The notes under the pieces were generated by a model that saw nothing but the letters and a program-made list of their open reading frames with translations, was not told where the DNA came from and did no database searches. Below, piece by piece: positions 1 through 5,563 of a stretch of 7,446 nt of DNA (positions are counted from its first letter, which is position 1; each line of letters begins with the position of its first letter). A program made the translations under genes and the position numbers. This DNA is from an uncultured Spirochaetaceae bacterium (lineage in GTDB: Bacteria; Spirochaetota; Spirochaetia; Treponematales; Treponemataceae). The stretch covers positions 1 to 7,446 of the forward strand of contig CACYDQ010000382.1 of assembly GCA_902773215.1 (NCBI GenBank), given 5' to 3'.

Positions 1-83
1 AACATCGGGGCCGTGACGGGCAGGACTTTTTCTTCGTTATAACAGGGAACCACTATCCACAAAAGCGGAAGAGCCTTTGACAA
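1..83 (-). CDS. Family 2 glycosyltransferase, N-terminal fragment
   Basis: This is the first 27 codons of a gene that continues past the left edge of the window. Reading leftward from a TTG at 83-81, the peptide begins MSKALPLLWIVVPCYNEEKV and continues LPVTAPM. The VVPCYNEE segment followed by a VLP turn is the first beta strand and nucleotide-sugar-binding motif of GT-A fold family 2 glycosyltransferases, of the DPM1/GtrB type that often act on polyprenyl-phosphate at the inner membrane. No ATG lies in frame nearby. The TTG is supported by GAGGAG at 90-95, six bases upstream, and by a promoter at 111-140 that would give a leader of about 20 nt. Its acceptor and product cannot be told from this fragment. 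The gene follows lpoB on the same strand with a 63-bp gap, so it may also be read through from lpoB. Confidence 0.8.
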   Translation of the reverse strand, partial: MSKALPLLWIVVPCYNEEKVLPVTAPM

Positions 84-110
84 TTTCTTCTCCTCGGTCG
101 TTTGCCAAGG

Positions 111-140
111 ATTATATACCGTTTTGGGGCGGAGTGGCAA
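111..140 (-). promoter_or_regulatory. Sigma70-like promoter for the glycosyltransferase
   Basis: Read on the minus strand, a -35 box TTGCCA (135-140) and a perfect -10 box TATAAT (111-116) are separated by 18 bp. Transcription would start near 104, leaving about 20 nt before the TTG start at 83, enough for the GAGGAG ribosome binding site. The -35 box is the same as the one before metN (TTGCCA). The element sits just downstream of the lpoB stop codon, so the glycosyltransferase probably has a transcript of its own. Confidence 0.65.
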
Positions 141-161
141 GGCTCGTTAGCGGCGAGCCTT
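139..161 (-). other. Perfect 8-bp stem-loop across the lpoB stop codon
   Basis: On the minus strand AAGGCTCG (154-161) pairs perfectly with CGAGCCTT (139-146) around a 7-nt loop that contains the lpoB stop codon TAA. No T-run follows, so it is not a typical intrinsic terminator. It could protect the 3' end of the lpoB message, assist Rho-dependent termination, or be incidental. Confidence 0.4.
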
Positions 162-791
162 CTTCCGCGTCACTATCTTCTTTATCTCGTGGTTGTCGTT
201 CTTCCAGAGGATTTCGTTGGTCTCTATGTCAATCAGCTCGGTGACGACGTAGTAGGTGCGGGCGGTCTTCTTGCCGTTGTCCGTGGACTCCACAATCGTG
301 CGTATGGACCCCTGCATCATGTAGTCGGCCCCGGTCTCGGAGTACATCTTGGAGCGGGTCTCAGCGCGGGCGTTCACCTGCTGGTCCTCCCTCTCCTCGC
401 GGACCTCGGCGCGGTCCTCCTTCTGGGCGACGAACTTGACGTGCTCGTCCTCAAGCAGCTCGGCCTGCAGATAGTCGGTCAGAATGCGGGTGTCTATGTG
501 CTCGTCGCTGACGTTCTTGTAGGACCCGATTATGACGACGGGAACTTCCTTGCCGTGCTTCTTGGGGTACTGTTTTATCGCCTTGGAGCCGTTGAAGGCC
601 TTGATGATGTCCTTGGCGACCAGGCGAACGTCGGTATCGTTCCAGTAACCAGAGTAATCTGTCTTTTTGGTATCCTTCACGCGGTCAACATCCGTGGAAG
701 AAGAGGAGCATCCCGCCAGGGCTATGAGGGTCAGCCCCAGAATAGCGGAAAAAATAAATACAAGCAGGTTCCTCACGTTTTTTCTCATCAT
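147..791 (-). CDS. lpoB: LpoB-like outer-membrane lipoprotein (penicillin-binding protein activator family)
   Basis: The product is a 214-residue lipoprotein. The N-terminus is basic (MMRKNVRN), followed by a hydrophobic stretch and a clean lipobox LAGC with the lipidated cysteine at residue 28. A short Ser/Asp-rich linker then leads into the LpoB fold: SGYWNDTD at about 47-54, PVVIIGSYKNVS, then a highly charged helix with repeated RAEVREERE-like pattern and GADYMMQGSI. Length is close to E. coli LpoB (213 aa). In enterobacteria LpoB spans the periplasm from the outer membrane to activate PBP1b. In spirochaetes that role is inferred from family only. Start choice: a longer reading from 806 would put Glu and Asp in the signal-peptide n-region and has a weak ribosome binding site. 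The ATG at 791 has GGAG nine bases upstream. It is divergent from the COG3014-like gene, a known genomic associate of this family in other bacteria. Confidence 0.82.
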   Translation of the reverse strand: MMRKNVRNLLVFIFSAILGLTLIALAGCSSSSTDVDRVKDTKKTDYSGYWNDTDVRLVAKDIIKAFNGSKAIKQYPKKHGKEVPVVIIGSYKNVSDEHIDTRILTDYLQAELLEDEHVKFVAQKEDRAEVREEREDQQVNARAETRSKMYSETGADYMMQGSIRTIVESTDNGKKTARTYYVVTELIDIETNEILWKNDNHEIKKIVTRKKARR

Positions 792-800
792 TTCATCTTT

Positions 801-804
801 CTCC
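801..804 (-). promoter_or_regulatory. Ribosome binding site deciding the lpoB start
   Basis: GGAG on the minus strand lies 9 nt before the ATG at 791. It overlaps the first codons of the longer reading that starts at 806, and so favours the shorter signal peptide. Confidence 0.5.
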
Positions 805-834
805 ATACTAATTTATCTCTCTTACCTTATTAAA

Positions 835-852
835 CAAGGGATGATTCCCTTG
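835..852. promoter_or_regulatory. Dyad CAAGGGATGATTCCCTTG upstream of lpoB
   Basis: A perfect inverted repeat with 7-bp arms (CAAGGGA / TCCCTTG) and a 4-bp centre (TGAT). On the minus strand it lies directly upstream of TTTAAT, a five-of-six match to a -10 box, so it would fill the spacer of a possible lpoB promoter, where a repressor or MerR-type activator could act. The matching -35 region is poor, so this reading is tentative. Confidence 0.4.
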
Positions 853-919
853 ATTACAGGCTGATTACGGAAGAACGCTTTTAAAAACAAGCTTTTAGCC
901 TGTCCTCCTCCCGTAATCA
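851..919. repeat. Three TGATTAC boxes in the lpoB/COG3014 divergent intergenic region
   Basis: TGATTAC occurs at 851-857 and 862-868, exactly 11 bp apart and so on the same helix face. It occurs again in inverted form as GTAATCA at 913-919. The second and third copies extend to a 9-bp perfect inverted repeat, TGATTACGG (862-870) and CCGTAATCA (911-919). The arrangement suggests binding sites for one regulator serving both divergent genes. A hairpin in the leader of either gene is the alternative. Confidence 0.45.
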
Positions 920-947
920 TTCGCAGGGAGCTTTGTTCTTCTATTAT

Positions 948-2279
948 ATGCGTATGCGCCAGACAAAAGCAAGGCTGTTGTTTTCCATAACGGCCGTGAT
1001 CCTTGTAACATCCCTCTGTCCCCTCCCGGCAATCGACTACGAGGCGCAGCTGTCCTACGTAGAGAAAAACACGAAGAAGCTCTATGGCAAAAAGAGCGTC
1101 GTCCTTCAGGGACTGGACGAGGGGCTTCTTTCCTATTATACGGGCGACTACGCCTCCTCCATAAAGAAGCTGACCCGAACCGAGAGCAAGATAGACGAAT
1201 ACTTTGCCAAGAGCATAAGCCAGTCCATCGAGTCATTCCTTGTCAACGACCTCGTCATCGACTACGCGGGCGAGGACTACGAAGACATCTACCTGAACCT
1301 CTTCAAGTCCCTATCCTACTACCACCTGGGGATGCTGGAGGACGCGATCGTCGAGATAAACCGCTTCGAGAACAAGTCCCAGAGCATCGCCCAGCGCTAC
1401 GAGGCAGACCTCATCAAGGCGCGGCAGGCCTCCGAGAATGCGGACACTGCCCCGGTCAGCGTCACCTTCCACAACTCCGCCCTGGGCCAGTACCTTGCCC
1501 TGCTCTACCACCGGGCGGACGGCGACAAGGACGCGGCCCTGAGCGCTGCCCGCTACCTGCACGATGCCTTCGTCACCCAGAGCAAGCTCTACGACTTCGA
1601 CGAGCCGGTCAAGCTGGTCAACGCCGACCTGAACGTCCCCAAGGGCAAGGCACGGATAAACACGCTCGCCTTCTCCAACGGCAGCCCCTACAAATCCCAG
1701 ATGTACTTCCCCGCAATCATCTTTGACGCGGTGGTCGCAATTCCCTTCATGAAGACCCGGCCCCCCAAGGTAGGATTCGTCGGGGTCAAGGCGACGAACC
1801 GCAAGACCGGGCAGACCTACAAAAGCTCGATGTACCAGATGGAAAGCCTGCAGAACGTCGCGCTCGACACCTTCCAGACCCACTCGGCAAGCATCTACAG
1901 CAAGGCGATTGCCCGCATGCTCGTCAAACAGCTGTCCAACGACATCTCGCGCGGGGTGGGCGAGGTGATGATGGACAGCGACGACCCGACGATTGCCCTT
2001 ATCGGAGGCATCCTGCAGCTGGCCTCCTTCGCGGGAGAAGTCGGGGCCTGGCTCACGGAGACCGCCGACCTCAGGATGTCCAGCTACTTTCCCGCGCGGG
2101 CGGATGCGGGCGGCCTTACCGTGGACCCCGGCACATACGACATAACAATGGAATTCTACCAGACCAAGGGCGGCAAGCTGATGTACCGCAAGAAGTTCAA
2201 GAACGTCAGCGTACAGGAGGGCAAGCTCTGCCTGCTTGAGGCGGCATACCTGGGCAATGACGTTCTGGACGGACAGTAA
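948..2279 (+). CDS. COG3014-like exported protein of unknown function
   Basis: The product is about 443 residues. It has an export signal: basic MRMRQTKAR, then a hydrophobic stretch ending VTSLC. Cys24 sits where a lipobox would be, but Leu at -1 is not canonical, so lipidation is uncertain. The body begins DYEAQLSYVEKN and has helical, TPR-like segments rich in Tyr (LLSYYTGDY, KSLSYYHLG). A C-terminal beta region follows, with GGLTVDPGTYDITMEFY and a KFKNVSVQEGK stretch. This matches my memory of COG3014, which sits beside LpoB-type (COG3417) lipoproteins in several proteobacteria. No biochemical role is established there. The start is unclear: a TTG at 933 would add MFFYY before the signal peptide and lies only 2 nt after GGGAG (926-930). 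The ATGs at 948 and 954 give a better signal peptide but lack a well-spaced ribosome binding site. No terminator is visible after the stop. Confidence 0.72.
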   Translation: MRMRQTKARLLFSITAVILVTSLCPLPAIDYEAQLSYVEKNTKKLYGKKSVVLQGLDEGLLSYYTGDYASSIKKLTRTESKIDEYFAKSISQSIESFLVNDLVIDYAGEDYEDIYLNLFKSLSYYHLGMLEDAIVEINRFENKSQSIAQRYEADLIKARQASENADTAPVSVTFHNSALGQYLALLYHRADGDKDAALSAARYLHDAFVTQSKLYDFDEPVKLVNADLNVPKGKARINTLAFSNGSPYKSQMYFPAIIFDAVVAIPFMKTRPPKVGFVGVKATNRKTGQTYKSSMYQMESLQNVALDTFQTHSASIYSKAIARMLVKQLSNDISRGVGEVMMDSDDPTIALIGGILQLASFAGEVGAWLTETADLRMSSYFPARADAGGLTVDPGTYDITMEFYQTKGGKLMYRKKFKNVSVQEGKLCLLEAAYLGNDVLDGQ

Positions 2280-2313
2280 GCAGTGCCAGGTTTGCCGGCC
2301 GTTCCTTCCTGCA

Positions 2314-2342
2314 TTGCCATAAGCCCGGCATTTCGCTATAAT
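2314..2342 (+). promoter_or_regulatory. Strong sigma70-like promoter for metNI
   Basis: TTGCCA (2314-2319) and a perfect TATAAT (2337-2342) are separated by 17 bp. Transcription would begin near 2349, only about 10 nt before the metN ATG at 2359. There is no Shine-Dalgarno sequence in that short leader and no space for a SAM riboswitch or T-box. Any methionine control must therefore act on the promoter or elsewhere. Confidence 0.8.
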
Positions 2343-2358
2343 TTCTGACCATACAACT

Positions 2359-3411
2359 ATGCAGATACGACTGGAACACCTTACCAAGACATACCTGGCG
2401 GGGGCGGAGCGGATTGAGGCCGTCAAGGACAACAGCCTGATCATCCCCGAGAACAAGATATTCGGCATCATCGGAAAGAGCGGGGCGGGCAAATCCTCGC
2501 TCGTCCGCCTGATGAGCCTTTTGGAGGCCCCTGACGCAGGGGCAGTCTACTACGACGACAAGCGGGTGGACAACCTGGACAAAGCCGCCCTCATACAGCA
2601 GCGGCGCAAAATCGGGATGATTTTTCAGAACTTCAACCTCTTCTCCTCGCGGACGGCGGGTAAGAACGTCGCCTACCCCCTTGAAATCTGCGGGATGGGC
2701 AAGGCGGAGACCGAAGACCGCGTCCGGGAGATGCTGTCCCTCGTCGGCCTCGAGGACAGGGCGGACGCTCCCATCAGCACCCTGTCGGGCGGACAGAAGC
2801 AGCGGGTCGCGATAGCCCGCGCCCTCGCGGCTGGGCCCGACGTGCTCTTCTGCGACGAGGCGACGAGCGCGCTCGACCCCCAGACCACGCGGATAATCCT
2901 CTCGCTCATCCGCGAGATTCAGGCCAAGATGAAGCTCACGGTTGTCATGATAACCCACCAGATGGAAGTCGTGCGCGACGCATGCTCGCAGGTCGCCGTC
3001 ATAGACGGGGGCAGCGTGGTGGAGCAGGGAAAGGTGGAGGACATCTTCACCTACCCCAAGTCGCCGGTCACTAAGGAATTCCTTTCAAACCTCAAGGCCA
3101 CGGGCGGCGAGTCGTTCGTCCGCTGGTCGGATGAGGGCGGCATGTACACCCTGCACTTCACGGGCGGAACCCCTGGTGAACCTGTTCTGAGCCGCCTGTC
3201 ACGGGTCGCGGACGTTGAGTTCAACATCCGGGCGGCCGGGGTCCAGCACATTCCGGCATCCAGCGAGGCGGACGGGCATGCGGGTCAGGACATCGGCACC
3301 ATGCTGCTGGATATCAAGGGAGAGCAGGGTGAGAAGGAGAAGGCCTTCGCCTTCCTGAAAGAGAACGGAGTCATCGTGGAGAAGACCGGTGACGGCAAGG
3401 AGGTACGGTAA
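2359..3411 (+). CDS. metN: Methionine ABC importer ATP-binding protein MetN
   Basis: The 350-residue ATPase of a MetNI importer, which powers uptake of methionine from the cytoplasmic face of the inner membrane. Motifs in order: Walker A GKSGAGKS (39-46), Q-loop Gln90 in MIFQNFNLF, signature LSGGQ (142-146), Walker B VLFCDE (162-167), D-loop SALD (170-173) and switch His200. The residues after about 250 form the C-terminal NIL domain that in E. coli MetN binds methionine and shuts off transport. The stretch MYTLHFTGGTPGEPVLSRLS is typical of it, which separates MetN from generic amino-acid ATPases. The loop after FNIRAAG, containing PASSEADGHAGQ, seems longer than usual. The ATG at 2359 has no ribosome binding site and lies about 10 nt from the predicted transcription start. 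metI follows immediately. Confidence 0.95.
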   Translation: MQIRLEHLTKTYLAGAERIEAVKDNSLIIPENKIFGIIGKSGAGKSSLVRLMSLLEAPDAGAVYYDDKRVDNLDKAALIQQRRKIGMIFQNFNLFSSRTAGKNVAYPLEICGMGKAETEDRVREMLSLVGLEDRADAPISTLSGGQKQRVAIARALAAGPDVLFCDEATSALDPQTTRIILSLIREIQAKMKLTVVMITHQMEVVRDACSQVAVIDGGSVVEQGKVEDIFTYPKSPVTKEFLSNLKATGGESFVRWSDEGGMYTLHFTGGTPGEPVLSRLSRVADVEFNIRAAGVQHIPASSEADGHAGQDIGTMLLDIKGEQGEKEKAFAFLKENGVIVEKTGDGKEVR

Positions 3412-4065
3412 ATGGCGGAGCTTCTTTATTTGGTCGGAACCTCGACGCTCCAGACCCTTATCATGGTGTTGTTCTCGACGGTGTTCTCGATGATTCTGGG
3501 ATTCCCGCTCGGCGTGCTCCTCTGCATCACGAACGAAAACGGCATCATGCCGCGCAAGGTGCTGAACCAGGTGCTGAGCAGAATCGTCAACGTCCTGCGC
3601 TCGTTCCCCTTCATCATCCTGATGATTGTCCTCTTTCCCCTCTCCCGCCTGATTGTCGGGACGAGCATCGGGACGGCGGCGACAATCGTGCCTCTTTCCA
3701 TCGCGGCAGCCCCCTTCGTCGCCCGCGTCATAGAGTCCGCCCTCAACGAGGTGAACCCGGAGCTGGTGCTTGCGGCAAAGGCGATGGGGTCAACGAACAT
3801 GCAGATAATCCTGAAAGTCCTTGTCCCGGAAGCCCTGCCTTCGCTGGTGGACGGGGTGACCCTGACTATAATCAACCTGATAGGATATTCGGCAATGGCG
3901 GGCGCAATCGGGGGCGGCGGCCTGGGAGACCTGGCCATCCGCTACGGCTACCAGAGGTTCCGCACGGGCATCATGGCGGCGGCGGTCATCGTCATACTGG
4001 TGCTGGTGGAGCTGATTCAGTTCTTCGGCTCTCGGATAAGCCGGAGCCTCATCGCAAGGCGTTAG
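3412..4065 (+). CDS. metI: Methionine ABC importer permease MetI
   Basis: The 217-residue permease has the same length as E. coli MetI. About five membrane segments are visible, near residues 13-38, 62-82, 86-106, 146-168 and 186-209. The cytoplasmic EAA loop that docks on the ATPase is clear: ELVLAAKAMGSTNMQIIL (117-134) followed by VPEALPSL. The ATG directly abuts the metN stop codon. An ideal AAGGAGGT (3397-3404) stands 7 nt upstream inside the metN end, so the two are co-transcribed and probably translationally coupled. No metQ follows: the next gene is convergent and unrelated. The pair must use a binding protein encoded elsewhere. The 12-bp gap to the GNAT stop contains no obvious terminator. 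Confidence 0.95.
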   Translation: MAELLYLVGTSTLQTLIMVLFSTVFSMILGFPLGVLLCITNENGIMPRKVLNQVLSRIVNVLRSFPFIILMIVLFPLSRLIVGTSIGTAATIVPLSIAAAPFVARVIESALNEVNPELVLAAKAMGSTNMQIILKVLVPEALPSLVDGVTLTIINLIGYSAMAGAIGGGGLGDLAIRYGYQRFRTGIMAAAVIVILVLVELIQFFGSRISRSLIARR

Positions 4066-4077
4066 GGGACTGGAGCC

Positions 4078-4971
4078 TCAATCGTAGTACTCTATCGTAT
4101 ATTCCTTGCCGCTGTCCACGAAGCCTGCCCTCTTGTAGGCGGCGATGGCGGCGGGGTTCTCCTTTCCCACGAACAGTACGGTCGCCATCCCTTTCTGTGC
4201 CGCGCTCTCCGCGAGGAATGCGGTCAGGGCGGTGGCAAGCCCCCTGCCCCGCTCTTCCTGTACGGTATACACGCCTCCGAGCTGCATCACCTTGGAGGCA
4301 ATCGCATTGGTGCCCGCCTTCGCCACGACGCGGGGCTCTGCTGACGACTCCGTTGTCTCCGTGCCGGAGACTGCCGTCACGATGACCTGGCTCCCCAGTG
4401 CCTCCCGTAGCTGCCCCCTCTCGAACTCCTCGTTCAGCTTCCGTCCCTTGATAAGGACTTCCTCCCGCATGTAGGCGAAGTGCAGGGGGAGGAGGGCGGC
4501 TTCGTCGGCCTTTCCCGCCACTTGGATGCGAATGCCCCCCGTCAGACGTTCTATGGCACGGCGGGCAGCATCCCTGTCCCGGTGCTCCATGAAGTAATAT
4601 CGCCTGCTCTCGCAGATTTTCGGCGGCTTTGGCAGGCGGGAAAGAATTCCCCGAACCTTGGCAAGCTCGCCTTCAAGTGCCGAGATGCAGAAAAGCTTCT
4701 TCCCCTCCAGAAATGCGGCGAGGGCCTTGAGCGCGCATCCCCGTGTCCCGGACAGACAGGGGAGGAGTATGTCATCGTCACGAAAGAAGAAGACACCGTC
4801 TACGACCGGCTGTTCCATGCTGCCGCCGTGTACGATAAGGTAGACCCCGTTCTCCCGGTCCAAGATTCTCCGGGTCAGGGCGCAGCAGGTTTTCTCGTGG
4901 GGCAGGACGAACGCGAGTGCGCGGAGGAAGTCTTCTTTTTCTCTGGCTTTGAGTATCCGGCAGTCAGGCAT
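4078..4971 (-). CDS. GNAT family N-acetyltransferase, two-part
   Basis: A 297-residue protein. The C-terminal part, from about residue 155, is a GNAT acetyltransferase. Motif A is VYTVQEERGRGLATALTAFL (234-253), in which R241, G244 and A246 fit the acetyl-CoA pyrophosphate loop (Q/R)xxGx(G/A). The end, NPAAIAAYKRAGFVDSGKEY, is the usual motif B region. The N-terminal half resembles the degenerate GNAT-like half of two-domain members of this superfamily and has no acetyl-CoA motif. A Thr/Ser/Glu-rich insert (SGTETTESSAEP) precedes the strand leading into motif A and is probably a flexible loop. The acceptor substrate cannot be predicted. The ATG at 4971 has no clear ribosome binding site. A long hairpin lies 20 nt upstream and may be the terminator of the preceding gene or part of this gene's leader. 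The gene converges on metI. Confidence 0.82.
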   Translation of the reverse strand: MPDCRILKAREKEDFLRALAFVLPHEKTCCALTRRILDRENGVYLIVHGGSMEQPVVDGVFFFRDDDILLPCLSGTRGCALKALAAFLEGKKLFCISALEGELAKVRGILSRLPKPPKICESRRYYFMEHRDRDAARRAIERLTGGIRIQVAGKADEAALLPLHFAYMREEVLIKGRKLNEEFERGQLREALGSQVIVTAVSGTETTESSAEPRVVAKAGTNAIASKVMQLGGVYTVQEERGRGLATALTAFLAESAAQKGMATVLFVGKENPAAIAAYKRAGFVDSGKEYTIEYYD

Positions 4972-4990
4972 GGTACGGTGCGTCAGAAAC

Positions 4991-5040
4991 GAAAAGACTC
5001 CGGCCCTCCTCCGTATGAAGGACGAAACCGGAGCCTTTTC
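4991..5040 (-). terminator. 50-nt hairpin between the CBM48 and GNAT genes, probable intrinsic terminator
   Basis: The outer arms are 4991-5003 and 5028-5040. They pair over 13 bp on the minus-strand RNA, with one G-U pair. On the plus strand the same position is an A-C mismatch, so the structure fits leftward transcription best. An inner 6-bp stem (TCCTCC 5007-5012 with GAAGGA 5017-5022) closes a 4-nt loop. The GC core is flanked by an A-tract and a T-rich tail (TCTTTTCGTTTC on the minus strand). It would end the CBM48 transcript. Because it lies only 20 nt before the GNAT start, it could instead attenuate GNAT expression. Confidence 0.6.
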
Positions 5041-5116
5041 CTAACAGAATTATCGTCTGGTATAGCGTCAAAAAGATGTTCAAGCTAAGGAGCTGCCATT
5101 AAGACAGCGGACGGAC

Positions 5117-5425
5117 TTAGCAGATAACGACTGAGTTGTCCGTGTGGGAGAAAGGAGCGGGAATGTACTTGTCGGCATTCCAGTCATTCTCCCAGTGCTT
5201 TCCGTCAAGCAGGTAGCGGAACTGATATTCCTTTCCGACGGACAGCTTGAGCTTCACGGAGAAGCTTCCGTCCTTGTCCTGCTTAAGCGGGGTCTCAGTG
5301 CTGGACCAGTTGTTGAAATCCCCGGCAATCGTTACTTCTTTTGCTCCATGCGCGGCTTCCTTGGAAACGGAGAAAGTAACCGTGCAGCTAGTCTTATCCT
5401 TAGAGTAACTTTTTTTCAAAGCCAT
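5117..5425 (-). CDS. Single-domain CBM48 / AMPK-beta-like glycogen-binding protein
   Basis: A 102-residue protein made almost entirely of one early-set immunoglobulin-like domain of the CBM48/isoamylase-N type. The hallmark is VTIAGDFNNWSSTETPLK near residues 30-47, followed by the GSFSVKLKL strand, YQFRYLLDGKHWENDWNAD and a DNSVV end. The tryptophans in FNNW and DGKHWENDW are where AMPK-beta and branching-enzyme domains stack on alpha-glucan. No catalytic domain, signal peptide or membrane segment is present, so it should be a cytoplasmic alpha-glucan-binding or adaptor protein. Similar stand-alone copies are, to my recollection, common in treponemes, with no known role. The ATG has GAGGT 6 nt upstream. 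The gene is followed by a hairpin terminator, and a LacI/PurR-like palindrome lies about 115 bp upstream. Confidence 0.85.
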   Translation of the reverse strand: MALKKSYSKDKTSCTVTFSVSKEAAHGAKEVTIAGDFNNWSSTETPLKQDKDGSFSVKLKLSVGKEYQFRYLLDGKHWENDWNADKYIPAPFSHTDNSVVIC

Positions 5426-5484
5426 ACAAAAACCTCTTATAATCCGTTGAAACGTATTCCAACTTTTTTGCTAGTCTATAATAA

Positions 5485-5534
5485 AAGAAAAAAATAGTAA
5501 AGCCCCCTTGTCCGCACTAAGGCAAAAACAAGGG
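5485..5534 (-). terminator. Intrinsic terminator of cdd
   Basis: On the minus strand CCCTTGT (5528-5534) pairs with ACAAGGG (5505-5511) around a 16-nt loop. Two further G residues and a T-rich tail follow (TTTACTATTTTTTTC, 5485-5499). It starts 30 bp past the cdd stop, in the right orientation to end cdd. It separates cdd from the CBM48 gene on the same strand. Confidence 0.65.
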
Positions 5535-5538
5535 TGAC

Positions 5539-5550
5539 GAAAACGTTTTC
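5539..5550. promoter_or_regulatory. Perfect palindrome GAAAACGTTTTC, LacI/PurR-like operator candidate
   Basis: A 12-bp perfect palindrome centred on CG, in the context ACGAAAACGTTTTCAG (5537-5552). The AAACGTTT core with a central CG is typical of LacI/GalR/PurR-family operators. It lies just after the cdd stop and about 115 bp before the CBM48 start, ahead of the cdd terminator, so which gene it could serve is unclear. Confidence 0.35.
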
Positions 5551-5563
5551 AGACTAAAAAAAC

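Noticed and set aside
102..833. 243-codon plus-strand open frame antisense to lpoB
   Set aside because: It mirrors the lpoB reading frame, is Leu/Val/Gly-rich with no recognisable domain, and has no ribosome binding site. The opposite strand encodes a clear lipoprotein.
2280..2358. SAM riboswitch or other methionine-responsive leader before metN
   Set aside because: The interval is 79 bp with a promoter ending at 2342. It has no riboswitch-like stems or terminator within the predicted leader.
1311..2492. 393-codon minus-strand open frame across the COG3014-like gene and the start of metN
   Set aside because: It is a shadow of GC-rich coding sequence. It would overlap the metN promoter and start, and its translation has no recognisable features.
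2206..2958. 250-codon minus-strand open frame over metN
   Set aside because: It is antisense to the conserved ABC motifs of metN, and no domain is recognisable.
4043..4080. 9-bp direct repeat GGAGCCTCA at the metI and GNAT 3' ends
   Set aside because: Both copies lie in or next to coding ends, are short, and have no other structure, so chance is the simplest explanation.
5015..5044. Nine-codon plus-strand peptide (MKDETGAFS) inside the hairpin, resembling a leader peptide
   Set aside because: It has no ribosome binding site, no run of a regulatory amino acid, and no plus-strand gene downstream.
5084..5121. Stem-loop GCTAAG/CTTAGC with inner GCTG/CAGC at the end of the CBM48 gene
   Set aside because: The stems are short and interrupted, no T-run follows, and it overlaps the stop codon. 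The hairpin at 4991-5040 is a better terminator.
5436..5462. Possible CBM48 promoter (TTGGAA and TATAAG on the minus strand)
   Set aside because: The spacer is only 15 bp, and the transcript would start downstream of the gene's ribosome binding site.
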